A stretch of 55,343 nucleotides of DNA from Bacteroidales bacterium (GCA_029218425.1 JAQXRH010000046.1:1-55343), one strand, 5' to 3'; counted from the stretch's first letter, positions 27,201-35,483 are shown. Notes: a model not told the origin generated them from the sequence alone. Numbers and translations: made by a program.

Positions 27201-28329
27201 TCAGCTTTATGGTCCTGATGAATTGCGATGTCGATGCTATCGAGATGCCGCGCTCATGCCCGGTCCATATGTTGTGCTCTTGGTCTACCTCGATGCACCA
27301 TATCTCATTGTCGGCAAGACTCAATTCCTGCCGCGAGTCATGACGGTAATGCTTTATGTCCCCCTCGCCGAGGAGATATACGCCGTTGTCGGTCCCTATT
27401 ACTATCTCGCCCGAGCTCCCTTTGGCAAGGCTCTTTATGTTGCTGTCGTCCACTGCCGCCACCTTCTCCCACCTCTCATTGGCTGGGGTGTACTTCAGCA
27501 GATACCCATCTCCTCCTATGTAGATGCTCGACCTGTCGTCGGCTTCTATCATGCAGTTGGCAAACAGCCCATTGTGCGGCTCTCCACCCATGCTGATGCT
27601 TAATGGGATAAACCTCTCGGCAGCCGTGTCCCATCGCGCCAGCCCGTTGTAGGTGCCGGCATACAATATGCCCCGGCTGTCGCGCAGTAACGAATATACC
27701 GATTTATGGGGCAAGCCTTCAGATAAATCTACTATGCTCCCGCTCTGGCCGCTCCCCGTTTGGCCGTTTCCTCCCTGGCCGTCGCCTCTTTTGCCATTTC
27801 CGCCCTGGCCATTCCCAGCTTGTCCGTCGCCTATGTCGAACCGGTAGATGCCGTTGAGCCCGCCTATCCACAAGTAGTTGTCTGCCAATAGCAGAGTCCT
27901 TATCTCATGCGGCGTGTCGGCCACACTTTCGCTCACCTCTCCGCTACGGTAGTCGTAGATGTGCAACCCGTTGTCGCAGCCTATGTATAGCCGGTCCTCT
28001 TTCTCGGCAAGTGAATACACCTGTGTGCCATTTAGCACTGTCTTCCCTACCGCATGCGCCGTCACTCCGTCGTAGAAGTACAACCCATTGTTGGTGCCGA
28101 GCCACGCTATCCCACGGCTATCCCTGAATATGCAGTATACGGCGGTCTTCTTGCCGTCGATTGCCACATTCTTCCATGATAGTTCCGAATCGGGCAACTG
28201 TGGCCTGTCAGTGGCACACATTGCACTGGCTATCATGGCCATAACCAAAACCATCACCATCCTGGCTCTGTGGTAAATATTTGCGATGCAAAGTTTCTTC
28301 ATGGCATTGTAAGTATGTATCTTATTCAA
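24289..28329 (-). CDS. Hybrid two-component system regulator (HTCS) of the galactan locus
   Basis: One 1346-residue chain joins sensor and regulator. After a signal peptide (about 15-40) come many Reg_prop beta-propeller blades (NGLYFYDG, NGLHIYD, NGIYRFD and so on), a Y_Y_Y domain, a membrane helix at about 806-828, a histidine kinase with His860 (SNISHDLKTP), an ATPase with GTGLGLYLIKKY, a receiver with Asp1138 (LIIVDEMMP), and an AraC-type DNA-binding domain in the last 115 residues. It would sense galactan oligosaccharides in the periplasm and activate the susC operon. The start may be Met1 or Met10. A Gly/Gln/Asn-rich insert at about 166-198 is unusual. It is encoded on the same strand immediately upstream of susC, as in the B. 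thetaiotaomicron galactan locus. Confidence 0.94.
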   Translation of the reverse strand: MNKIHTYNAMKKLCIANIYHRARMVMVLVMAMIASAMCATDRPQLPDSELSWKNVAIDGKKTAVYCIFRDSRGIAWLGTNNGLYFYDGVTAHAVGKTVLNGTQVYSLAEKEDRLYIGCDNGLHIYDYRSGEVSESVADTPHEIRTLLLADNYLWIGGLNGIYRFDIGDGQAGNGQGGNGKRGDGQGGNGQTGSGQSGSIVDLSEGLPHKSVYSLLRDSRGILYAGTYNGLARWDTAAERFIPLSISMGGEPHNGLFANCMIEADDRSSIYIGGDGYLLKYTPANERWEKVAAVDDSNIKSLAKGSSGEIVIGTDNGVYLLGEGDIKHYRHDSRQELSLADNEIWCIEVDQEHNIWTGHERGISIASTSQFIRTIKLSTLANSGEGNEIDVIYRDSRNEIWLGGTNGVIRLSADAPAKWYRHSGKAKALSHNRVRAIHEDREGNIWLATDAGINRYNREGDNFDVYYIVDRNGRHKTNWVYALVEDGDHFYVGSFLNGLHYLAKSKLAAGEQVVAADMSINTETKPQRLNNDLVNDMLRDRNGDIWILLFRDNMLSRYSPSTGKITTYDINEKTGGSPTDICTDRRGRVWCTSKGGVVIIDVDTEEITTVKFPATNSDETPLAMGAVGDEVWISTQSNMWRVDGNSLTPSLLPIPQKSYTAIYEDVARDKVYLGATDEIVEVDRNITSKTADYKTIKMVLTDRGEGNYNLYDITAGKRGMELPYGGGITLVVSSLDYSPEVEQRYMYKLSGASSDTVGGWIVMPEGANTITYSGLKMGEYEVLVKAVGSPLPPIAIPLTVKAPAALSWWAITIYIIAAICIVIWIVWYMRQRNLRAIRERERLSTLENVERKLTFLSNISHDLKTPLSMIMGPVSLLKERTKDPETKKSLDTVYDNAVRLNNMIHRTLELRHIEDDDEKLLILSVFDVVEFCRGIIEVFKENNQQKVFLFHTSSPRIQIEADAVKLESVITNLLSNACKYSEDGSTISCGISEDGDKVEIVVSDDGVGISDIDQPLVFQRMFRAPATSKLKEGTGLGLYLIKKYLELMGGNISLYSKEGQGTSFVVTLPRTDKSQSISTTADAGESAGRQKILVVEDNAQIGEFITSILDKEYTTQRADNGRTGLAIASSFNPDLIIVDEMMPVMSGMEMVRQLKHNPRLMSTPIIMLTAKSDNKTESESIKLGIEVFMAKPFEPSALQGRIAQLLKARKELKERARIQAITEAESKPIEAESNNEKQLAKIAKLIEENISDPDLNVNMLCEKSGVAQKQLYRLIKKYMGTSPLDYIRQVRLQKAAMLLSQQRFTVSEISYMVGFKTPSYFAKCFQAHYGVKPSQYRSDDEKPEAQA
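27736..27834 (-). repeat. In-frame minisatellite encoding a GNGQGG-type linker
   Basis: About 100 bases inside the regulator gene repeat variants of a GGC-AAx-GGx-CAx-GGx pattern and encode a chain of Gly, Asn, Gln, Asp and Ser between two propeller blades. The copies are degenerate 15-18-base units. Confidence 0.65.
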
Positions 28330-28378
28330 TAGTGTATTCCGACCTCCGCCCTTGTCGGCTGCCCTATGTCTATATCCA

Positions 28379-28386
28379 CAAAGTTA
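28379..28386 (-). promoter_or_regulatory. Possible -7 element of the HTCS gene
   Basis: On the minus strand TAACTTTG fits TAnnTTTG and stands about 50 bases upstream of the regulator start. No good -33 element is at the usual distance, so the call is tentative. Confidence 0.3.
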
Positions 28387-28539
28387 ATAAAATATTTTAT
28401 TTTTGCCCGCTAAAACTTTCAAGTTCTATCAGATTTTACCCATGTCGGGTACGCACACACTCACACATCCTGTTGCGCATATCGTGCACCCAGCTATTTA
28501 TTTTATTTAAAAATATTTTAAAAATATTGGGCAAAAAGT

Positions 28540-28570
28540 TTGCTCATTTGACCGACAGTTCATAAATTTG
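28540..28570 (+). promoter_or_regulatory. Orphan promoter matching the Bacteroidetes consensus
   Basis: TTG (28540-28542), 20 bases, TAAATTTG (28563-28570). No protein gene follows on this strand, so it may drive an RNA. Confidence 0.5.
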
Positions 28571-28576
28571 CATTAT

Positions 28577-28833
28577 CAAAGCGCTATTTTGCGACTATTC
28601 CTAATCGAAGTCGCGCAAAATATTGAAATTCTTAAGTTGCAATCCGTTGCATTTCCCCCTGCGGTTACGCCTTTTGGCCCGTTTGGCGATGCCGGATAAT
28701 GAAACCGTCTTCATCGCTTTTACCCTTGACGGCGATTTCAAAGCTAATTAGTTTCAATCGGAATGGGCAAATCCCTCCGAATGATATCACACTGCGAAAA
28801 GGGCAACCTCCTATCACGGTTGCCGTTTATTAT
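28577..28833 (+). ncRNA. Candidate structured small RNA (unassigned)
   Basis: Starting about 7 bases after a consensus promoter, the sequence can form a hairpin from ATTTTGCGACT (28586-28596) with 28609-28621 (two-base bulge), a TGCAA/TTGCA hairpin near 28638-28652, a GAAACCGTC/GACGG-TTTC stem around 28700-28740, and a last perfect 7-bp hairpin GGCAACC/GGTTGCC (28802-28824) followed by GTTTATTAT. This resembles a terminated transcript of about 255 bases. I match it to no known RNA family; a chance arrangement remains possible. Confidence 0.35.
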
Positions 28834-29907
28834 CAAAAGCCCGGCAGACGTTGTCTGCATTGTGTACTTTACCCTTACGGTCAAATAGAGCAATTTAAAT
28901 GACCAACCCTATCACCTGAGTCGGATTAATATATTAGTAGAGACGAAATTATCCCGACAATGAAAATTTGGAAACTTGGAAATCGTTTGAACTTCATGCC
29001 TCTCTGCTTTTGAACAGCCTGTCAGCGCATTTGCCCCACAGTCAAAGCAGCCCCGGCTTCCTTCGCTCGCCGTTGTTATGACGGCTACGTCGACGCCCCG
29101 GCAAGCAAATCCACGCCCGACATCCTCTCTCAAAACCTCTGCGATATGATTTTTTTGACGGTTTCCCTGCAGATTGTAAGTTTCATAGCTCTTGATGTCA
29201 AGCTCTAACTCCTATCTACACTTTACCTGACTACTTAGAATCTTTCAGCTTTACTACAAGGGAATGTTACCGAAAGCGTTGAAATGCGCTCTGGTCGGTG
29301 CTATCGACGTCGACTCCCGTCGCCGCCATGCAATTGCCGGCCGCTATTCATGACGCATTGACGATGCTCAAGTATTGATATTTATTACAATCTTTATGCC
29401 TTTTGAAATTTGAAGTGGATGAACTCCATTTCCCTAAATAGACGTACGGTTATGCTCCACGAGTCTGCTTTGTCCATCCTCCGACATCGACGTAAGCTCT
29501 CTTCTACTACCGCGTCAATGAGTCACTTCGCCCATCTTATGGTCTGTTACCGCGATGACCGGGCTATGTGGCTTCTGGATGAAGATAGGCCGTGGGCGTG
29601 GCTGTAACCAATGGTTAAGAGAATTGTGTATCATGCCCTATCGCATGGCCCGCGACAATACTCCGATTGCGCGAGGCTATGTCAAATACACAATCGGCGT
29701 CTACTTGCTTCCCGCCTCGGTGGCGGATGCCGCTACCATGATAGCGCCGGAAGCGTGTTGCCTCAACTGATGGCTTGAATTGCCATGCAGTGTGATAACA
29801 CTTTGTCGTAGACGTTTTTTTGAGCAGTCCCCGCTCTCGTTCAAATCGGAGGAGAATGAGAGATCCCGGGGGCTGCTCTTCTTTTACCCCTGCCTCTGCC
29901 ATTTCAG

Positions 29908-30019
29908 CGGCTCGCAACTGCCTTCACCCTGCCCCCATGACATGCCCTTTCCATCTTCTTGCCCATGGTCATGCTCATCCCCTTGCTTGTCGGCGGCTCG
30001 CAACTGCCTTCGCCCTGCC
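29908..30019. repeat. 26-bp direct repeat, two copies
   Basis: Bases 29908-29933 and 29994-30019 are identical except for one base (A or G at position 19) and lie 86 bases apart, in the pyrimidine-rich spacer before the transketolase end. Confidence 0.75.
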
Positions 30020-30070
30020 TTGCCCTCTGCATCGGCTACGAATTATCCTGCTTTAGCAGCTATATATAGC

Positions 30071-30116
30071 GCGAGTGTATCATAGTAGCTTGTCTAACTA
30101 CCTATGATACACTCGC
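30071..30116 (-). terminator. Stem-loop after transketolase
   Basis: Bases 30071-30085 and 30102-30116 form a perfect 15-bp stem that extends by three more pairs past one bulged base. It lies about 30 bases after the transketolase stop. No T-run follows on either strand, so it may act with Rho or as a 3' protective hairpin rather than as a classical terminator. Confidence 0.6.
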
Positions 30117-30144
30117 TTATGATCTATTACGAATGCGCAGTAGG

Positions 30145-32184
30145 CTATTTGCCGAGGAAGTGGCGCACTTCGGCTGCGATGTTGTCGACGGTGAACCCGA
30201 ACTTCTCATCCAGCACTTTGTAGGGCGCTGATGCTCCGAAGCGTGTCATGCCGTATACTTTCCCTTTGGCTCCCACGATGCCTTGTAGCGTGGTCGGTAG
30301 CCCGGCTGTCAGCCCGAAGCGGGGCACGTTGCGGGGCAACACGCTCTCTTTGTATTCTTCTGTCTGGTCCTCGAAGAGGCCTATCGACGGCAACGACACT
30401 ACGCGGCATGGTATGTCGGCGGCATCAAGCTGCTCGGCCACTTCGCATAGAAGCGACACTTCCGACCCATTGCCTACAAGTACGACATGGGGGCATGGGG
30501 TGTCCATCACTACGTAGCCTCCTTGCCTTACTCCTTGCGCTTCTTCGTAGCGGTTGCCCGTGATGGCGGGCAAGTCTTTGATATCCTGGCGCGAGAGGAT
30601 GAGGGCGGTGGGGGCGTTGCTGTTCTCCATTGCCATCTCCCATGCCACGGTGGTCTCGGCGGAGTCGGCAGGACGCAGCACGAGCATCGACGCATGGCCG
30701 GAGAAGTTGCGTATCTGTTCCATAAGCCGTATCTGGGCTTCCTGCTCTATCGGCTCGTGGGTAGGACCGTCTTCGCCTACGCGGAAGGCGTCGTGAGTCC
30801 AGATGTATTTGACCGGAAGCTCCATAAGTGCCGACATGCGCACTGCGGGCTTCATATAGTCGGAGAACACGAAGAATGTGCCGCAAGCTTCGTGCATACC
30901 GCCGTGGAGCGCTATGCCGTTCATCACGGCTGCCATGGTAAGCTCGGCGACTCCGGCATGCAAGAAGGCGCCGGCGAAATCGCCATTTGACAGGGCTCCG
31001 GTCTTCTTGAGGAATGCGTCGGTCTTGTCAGAGTTGGCAAGGTCGGCGCTCGACACTATCATGTTCTTTACGTTTTCGGCAAGGTAGGAGAGCACGTTGG
31101 CCGATGCGGCACGTGTGGCCTGGTTGGGCTTATGTGCTATCGTCGAGTAGTCTAACTTGGGCAGACGGCCTGCTATGCAATCGTTGAGCGCGGCAGCAAG
31201 GGCGGGATTGGCTTCGGCCCATTGCTTTTCGGCTGCGCGACGCTCGGCTACTATGCCGCGTAGCTCCTCTTTGCGTGCGTCATACAGCGCCTTTGACTCA
31301 GCCCATATCTCAAACGGTGCATCGGGGTTGCCTCCAAGGTGGCGTATGGTGGCGGCATAGTCGCCTCCACCCGATTTGCTGATGGGGTTGCCGTGGGTGG
31401 AGCATTGCCCTTCGTACGAACTACCGTCGGCTTTGACGATGCCTTTGCCCATTATCGTGTGGCCGATGATGAGGGTAGGGCGCTGGGTCTCGGCTATCGC
31501 GGTCTCTATGGCGCCTGATATTTCATCGGCATCGTTGCCATTGATTTCCAGCACGTTCCATCCCCAGGCCCGATATTTGGCTGCATAGTCCTCTTTGGTG
31601 ACGGCATCGACCATCGTCGACAGTTGCACGTCGTTGCAGTCGTAGAACATTATCAGGTTGCTAAGGCCAAGATGTCCGGCAAGACGGCCTGCCCCTTGCG
31701 ATATCTCTTCTTGTATGCCGCCGTCGGAAATGAAGGCGTAGGTCTTATGTTCAACTGCCTTGCCGAAACGTGCTGCAAGAAATCGCTCGGCGATGGCACT
31801 GCCCACTGCCATTGTGTGCCCCTGTCCCAGGGGGCCGGAGGTGTTCTCCACACCTCTTTCCGGGTCTACTTCGGGGTGGCCGGGGGTGACGCTGCCCCAT
31901 TGGCGGAACTGCTCAAGCTCGGCAAGGGTGTATTTGCCAGTAAGCGCCAGTGTGGCATAGAGCATTGTCGACATGTGGCCGGGGTCAAGGAAAAATCGGT
32001 CGCGGGCAAACCAAGTGGGGTCGTCGGGATCGGTGACGAGGTATTTGGCATAGAGCACGTTGATGAAGTCGGCGCCGCCCATGGCACCTCCAGGGTGCCC
32101 TGATTTGGCTTTTTCGACCATTGATGCGCACAGCACTCTGATGTTGTCGGCTACGCGCTCAAGTGTTTTCTTATCGGCATTCAT
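30145..32184 (-). CDS. tkt: Transketolase
   Basis: Transketolase moves two-carbon units between sugar phosphates in the pentose phosphate pathway using thiamin diphosphate. The 679 residues match the family. Visible signatures are SGHPGGAMGGAD near residue 25, the TPP motif region FISDGGIQEEISQ at about 155, GHTIMGKG, and the catalytic-Glu segment VGEDGPTHEPIEQ at about 465. The C-terminal domain (GNGSEVSLLCE) is complete. It follows the sugar transporter gene on the same strand after about 290 bases containing a stem-loop. It uses the cofactor made by the thiamin operon in this window. Confidence 0.96.
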   Translation of the reverse strand: MNADKKTLERVADNIRVLCASMVEKAKSGHPGGAMGGADFINVLYAKYLVTDPDDPTWFARDRFFLDPGHMSTMLYATLALTGKYTLAELEQFRQWGSVTPGHPEVDPERGVENTSGPLGQGHTMAVGSAIAERFLAARFGKAVEHKTYAFISDGGIQEEISQGAGRLAGHLGLSNLIMFYDCNDVQLSTMVDAVTKEDYAAKYRAWGWNVLEINGNDADEISGAIETAIAETQRPTLIIGHTIMGKGIVKADGSSYEGQCSTHGNPISKSGGGDYAATIRHLGGNPDAPFEIWAESKALYDARKEELRGIVAERRAAEKQWAEANPALAAALNDCIAGRLPKLDYSTIAHKPNQATRAASANVLSYLAENVKNMIVSSADLANSDKTDAFLKKTGALSNGDFAGAFLHAGVAELTMAAVMNGIALHGGMHEACGTFFVFSDYMKPAVRMSALMELPVKYIWTHDAFRVGEDGPTHEPIEQEAQIRLMEQIRNFSGHASMLVLRPADSAETTVAWEMAMENSNAPTALILSRQDIKDLPAITGNRYEEAQGVRQGGYVVMDTPCPHVVLVGNGSEVSLLCEVAEQLDAADIPCRVVSLPSIGLFEDQTEEYKESVLPRNVPRFGLTAGLPTTLQGIVGAKGKVYGMTRFGASAPYKVLDEKFGFTVDNIAAEVRHFLGK

Positions 32185-32246
32185 TGTGTAGGATGGTGTT
32201 ATGTTAATGTTTTTTTGTTTCTGTCTCTGTTCCTGTTTTCATTTTA

Positions 32247-32254
32247 CAAAGATA
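32247..32254 (-). promoter_or_regulatory. -7 element of transketolase
   Basis: On the minus strand TATCTTTG matches TAnnTTTG, about 65 bases before the transketolase start. A -33 element is not clear. Confidence 0.45.
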
Positions 32255-32372
32255 GATATTTTTTTCAACATTAAATGCAGTGTTTGTCCCAAATAAGTGT
32301 GCCCCATGTCCTAAATGATTATGCAATGGGACATAACCATCGCCCAACTGCCCCTCCCCGGGGCATAGCGCA

Positions 32373-32411
32373 AGGCGGTGGGTCAAAATCCACTGTTTTG
32401 ACCCACCGCCT
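32373..32411 (-). terminator. Hairpin after the sugar transporter gene
   Basis: Bases 32373-32388 and 32396-32411 form a perfect 16-bp stem with a 7-base loop, about 70 bases after the transporter stop. The stem is GC-rich at the base and A/T next to the loop; no T-run follows. Confidence 0.6.
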
Positions 32412-32477
32412 CGGGGTATCTCTTGCGATAGCAGTTCGGCCGGTTGCCGTGGCCGTCGTGCCTATCGGTCGTCGACT

Positions 32478-34067
32478 TTAGTCTACGGGTATGTCTTTGT
32501 TGACGTTCTTGCAGCCGACTACGGCGTAGTAGAACAGGTAGAGCAACATGGCTATTACGAGCCAGTAGCTTGCCATGTAGCCTAATGCCGATGCGATGAT
32601 GTTGTGCTGGATCAATGGCATGATGCCTCCGCCTACCACGAGCATCATGAAGATGCCTGATGCCTGTTCGGTGTATTTGCCGAGGCCTTCAACGGCGAGG
32701 TTGAAGATGCCGCCCCACATCAGCGAGGTGCACAATCCGCAGAGTATCAGGAAGATTGCGCTCAACGGTATCGACGGTGTATTAAGCATCTTGGGTGCAT
32801 CCTCTACTTTCACTTTGGCTTCGTCGTAGAGGGCGGCTCGCAAGTTGATGTCTTCCACCTCTTCGGTGTCGGGGTTGTCATAGTTCTCGCTCCATACAAA
32901 TGCTTCGGGCGCTGCCTTGAATGAGGCTATGTCGGATTCGCCTACGCCTATGTTCTTAAGTATTGTCTCGGTCTTGCTCTCCGGGTTGTAGATGAACGTG
33001 GGCACGTCCAATCTGCTCTCTTTCGGTATCATGATTGCGATAAGGATGAGTATCGATCCCAATCCCGACACGGTGAGCAACTGGATGCGTGTCGATATCA
33101 ATCCGGAAATGAAGCCCGATGCCACACGGCCTACGAGCATCAGCAACCAGTATACGGCTACGATTGCTCCACCGATGGCTGCTCCGTTGACGATGAGCCC
33201 GGCGCCTTTGTCGCTCGCATCCGATAGATAGAAGTTGAGCTCGGCGGGAATACCGATTTCAATACCTACGTAGAAGAAGATACCGATGGCGCCCAACACG
33301 AAGTGGCGGAATTTCCACGGCGAGTGCTCAAATTTCATCGGCGCCTTGCCTGCGGCTTTGTCGGCTTTCGCACGTTCCAAGGCGGGCTCGGGTATCTTAG
33401 CCAGTGATATCACAAAGTACGAGATGGCGAAGATGCCCATGCCGATAAACAATAGCGGTGCTACGTCGCTCATCGATGTCTTGGGGGTAACCGACCCGAT
33501 AAGGGCTCCTACGAGCATGGGGGTGAGTGTGCCGGCAAGTGAGTTCAGCGACGACCCGGTCTGCAGCAACTGGTTGCCTTTCTTGCCTCCGCCGCCCAAT
33601 ATGTTGAGCATGGGGTTGACTACGGTGTTGAGCATACATACGCAGAATCCGCAGATGAATGCACCCAAGAGGTAGATGAAAAGGTTGAGGGTTACGGCTA
33701 CCGTCTCCTCGGTCGTTACTCCTAAGTAGTCGGTATTGTCAACGACGGTGTGGAACACTGCTGTCCCGGTGCCGATAATGCTGCTAAGATACTGCACGCC
33801 AAGACCTACGAAACCAAGTATAAGGGCGTAGAGCGCTGTCTTTTTGTAACCTACGCGGGCGAGCATCTTCCCTGCGGGGATGCCCATGAAGAGGTAAGCT
33901 GCAAAGTTCATAAGGTTGCCGAGCATGCCCGACCAGGGGTATTGGTTCCCCCAAATGTTACCGAACGGCGCCGCCATATTGGTAACGAACGAAATCATGG
34001 CAAAGAGAAACATCATCGTGATAATGGGCACGAGATTGCGATTGCCTGTTGCTGTGTTAGATGACAT
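32478..34067 (-). CDS. FHS-family sugar permease (glucose/galactose/fucose type MFS)
   Basis: The 529-residue protein has about twelve hydrophobic segments with the FHS family features NMAAPFGNIWG near the N terminus and ILGGGGKKGNQLLQTGSSLNSL-type loop after helix 5 (about 156-178). These carriers bring monosaccharides in with protons. It is about 90 residues longer than FucP or GluP: residues 349-432 form a hydrophilic, acidic insert (with NPESKTET and NPDTEEVED) between late membrane helices. The gene precedes transketolase on the same strand and is near the galactan locus, so galactose is a reasonable guess for the substrate, but the sequence does not prove it. Confidence 0.85.
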   Translation of the reverse strand: MSSNTATGNRNLVPIITMMFLFAMISFVTNMAAPFGNIWGNQYPWSGMLGNLMNFAAYLFMGIPAGKMLARVGYKKTALYALILGFVGLGVQYLSSIIGTGTAVFHTVVDNTDYLGVTTEETVAVTLNLFIYLLGAFICGFCVCMLNTVVNPMLNILGGGGKKGNQLLQTGSSLNSLAGTLTPMLVGALIGSVTPKTSMSDVAPLLFIGMGIFAISYFVISLAKIPEPALERAKADKAAGKAPMKFEHSPWKFRHFVLGAIGIFFYVGIEIGIPAELNFYLSDASDKGAGLIVNGAAIGGAIVAVYWLLMLVGRVASGFISGLISTRIQLLTVSGLGSILILIAIMIPKESRLDVPTFIYNPESKTETILKNIGVGESDIASFKAAPEAFVWSENYDNPDTEEVEDINLRAALYDEAKVKVEDAPKMLNTPSIPLSAIFLILCGLCTSLMWGGIFNLAVEGLGKYTEQASGIFMMLVVGGGIMPLIQHNIIASALGYMASYWLVIAMLLYLFYYAVVGCKNVNKDIPVD

Positions 34068-34332
34068 TAGTGTTTGATTTTTATGGATTAGTTATTAATG
34101 AATTTCCTTAAGGTAAGGCTTCTGGACATTGGTTAGATCTAAGGGTAAAATTTACTTTTACCATTGCAAGTGGATTTGTCAATGCAAAGATAAAATTTTT
34201 TACTGTGAATAATCATAAAAATGTGTCATTTTTTCGCAAAATTTCACGAATGTTGTGGCAAACGCTCCTCGCCTCCATTTTTCATTGCATTTTTTTACCC
34301 AATGATTGGGCTTTTTCTTACTGGGCCGTCTC

Positions 34333-34475
34333 ATTCCCCAAGCCTTCCCCCGATATCCCCAAAGCCTTACACCCGATTCCTCCAAGCCTTCCCCGATTTC
34401 TCCAAAGCCCTATACCCGATATCTCCAAGCCTTCCGATTCTCCAAGTCTTCCCCAAGCTTCTCCATATTTCCCGG
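34333..34475. repeat. Degenerate pyrimidine-rich tandem repeat
   Basis: Variants of CTCCAAGCCTTCCCCGAT recur about seven times with spacing of 15-19 bases. The plus strand is almost free of G runs and rich in C and T, giving a near homopyrimidine/homopurine tract. Confidence 0.6.
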
Positions 34476-34544
34476 CTAAACATAGCTTTTTATGTAAAAA
34501 ACTCAGGGTGTTGCATAACCTTCATATTATCGCCCACATGGTAG

Positions 34545-34564
34545 GGACGCGATACATCGCGTCC
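34545..34564. repeat. Short palindrome (GGACGCGA-TACA-TCGCGTCC)
   Basis: Two perfect 8-base arms (34545-34552, 34557-34564) around TACA. Similar GC-rich palindromes are common dispersed intergenic repeats in bacteria; only this copy is seen here. Confidence 0.6.
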
Positions 34565-34790
34565 GCACAAGCGTACAAGTAATTGAATAATAGCATTTTA
34601 TGGTTTTAATAAACGCAAGTGCGGAGTGCATCATCCCTGCCATTCGACAGCTCTGCACACCATCTAATCGCTGCTTAGCCTCTCAAAGCCTTTTTGTGAG
34701 CCTTGCAATGCCCGTAATATTTTACCACTAATGTTAGATGACATCGTGACGGCCTACGGCAACGCTATCGGTGCCGCCCTGCGGCGGCTG

Positions 34791-35465
34791 TTAATATTCG
34801 CGGGCGCCGAAGATGGCGGTGCCTACGCGCACCATGTTGGAGCCTTGGGCTATGGCTATGTCGCGGTCGTCGCTCATGCCCATGCTGAGTATGTCGAAGC
34901 CGCGAAGCTCAGTCCCGGCCTCGTTGCGTATGGCATCGTAGCAATGCTTGATGGCGGCGAAGTCGGCAGTGATGCGTGCCTCGTCGTCGGTGTTCGTTGC
35001 CATCCCCATTAGTCCGCATATATGTGTGGCTTGCAGCGTTTCATACCGGCGATTGGCGAAGTAGTCGATCACTTCCTGTACCGAAAACCCGAACTTGGTC
35101 TCCTCTTGCGCCACATGCAGCTGCAACAATACGCGGCTCACCACTCCTGCTCGTGCCGACTCTTTGTCGATAAGCTCCAGCAGCCGCTCGGTGTCGACGC
35201 TTTCTATGAGCGACACTTTGCCTATGAGCGAACGCACCTTGTTGCTCTGAAGGTGCCCTATGAAATGCCATTCCACGTCGTCGGGCATCTGCGGTATCTT
35301 CGCCAGCAACTCTTGCACTCGGCTCTCGCCAAAGCGACGTTGCCCCGACTCGTAAGCTATCCGTAGCGCCTCGACGGGGTGGAATTTGGATACGGCTACG
35401 AGGGCGACGCCTTCTGGTATCGTGCGCCGCACTTCCTCTAATTGTTGTGCTACATGGCTGTACAT
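34791..35465 (-). CDS. yggS: PLP-binding protein YggS/PLPBP
   Basis: YggS family proteins bind pyridoxal phosphate and keep cellular PLP balanced; no enzymatic reaction is established. The 224-residue protein shows AVSKFHPVEAL with the PLP lysine, RFGESRVQEL, WHFIGHLQSNKVR, GLMGMAT and the C-terminal LSMGMSDD-IAIAQGSNMVRVG-AIFG phosphate-binding end. Length is normal. It ends a two-gene unit after the DUF4494 gene, a pairing I believe recurs in Bacteroidales. Confidence 0.94.
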   Translation of the reverse strand: MYSHVAQQLEEVRRTIPEGVALVAVSKFHPVEALRIAYESGQRRFGESRVQELLAKIPQMPDDVEWHFIGHLQSNKVRSLIGKVSLIESVDTERLLELIDKESARAGVVSRVLLQLHVAQEETKFGFSVQEVIDYFANRRYETLQATHICGLMGMATNTDDEARITADFAAIKHCYDAIRNEAGTELRGFDILSMGMSDDRDIAIAQGSNMVRVGTAIFGAREY

Positions 35466-35483
35466 AGCATGTTGTCGTGGCTC

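Larger units (their letters stand above)
28330..30144. other. Gene-poor 1.8-kb region between the HTCS gene and transketolase
   Basis: No open frame here has a recognisable protein. The longest (minus 29615-29917, plus 29780-30085, plus 28699-28902) have low-complexity or atypical composition. The region holds the HTCS -7 element (28379-28386), a strong plus-strand promoter with downstream hairpins (28540-28833), a 26-bp direct repeat (29908-29933 and 29994-30019, one mismatch) and the hairpin after transketolase (30071-30116). It may be decayed DNA or hold RNA genes. Confidence 0.6.
34068..34790. other. Spacer with a -7 element, pyrimidine-rich repeats and a palindrome
   Basis: The stretch contains a -7 element for the transporter gene (minus strand TATCTTTG, 34192-34185), a strongly pyrimidine-biased repetitive block (34333-34475) and a 20-bp palindrome (34545-34564). 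A 125-codon plus-strand frame at 34205-34582 is proline-rich only because of the repeats and is not called as a gene. Confidence 0.6.

Noticed and set aside
28699..28902. 67-codon plus-strand frame
   Set aside because: It overlaps the candidate RNA hairpins, lacks a recognisable domain and has composition unlike neighbouring genes.
34297..34316. CCCAAT-G-ATTGGG hairpin with T-run as a terminator
   Set aside because: No plus-strand gene ends before it, and the stem has only six pairs with a one-base loop.
34205..34582. 125-codon proline-rich frame
   Set aside because: Its composition comes from the CT-rich repeats; no promoter or conserved domain supports it.
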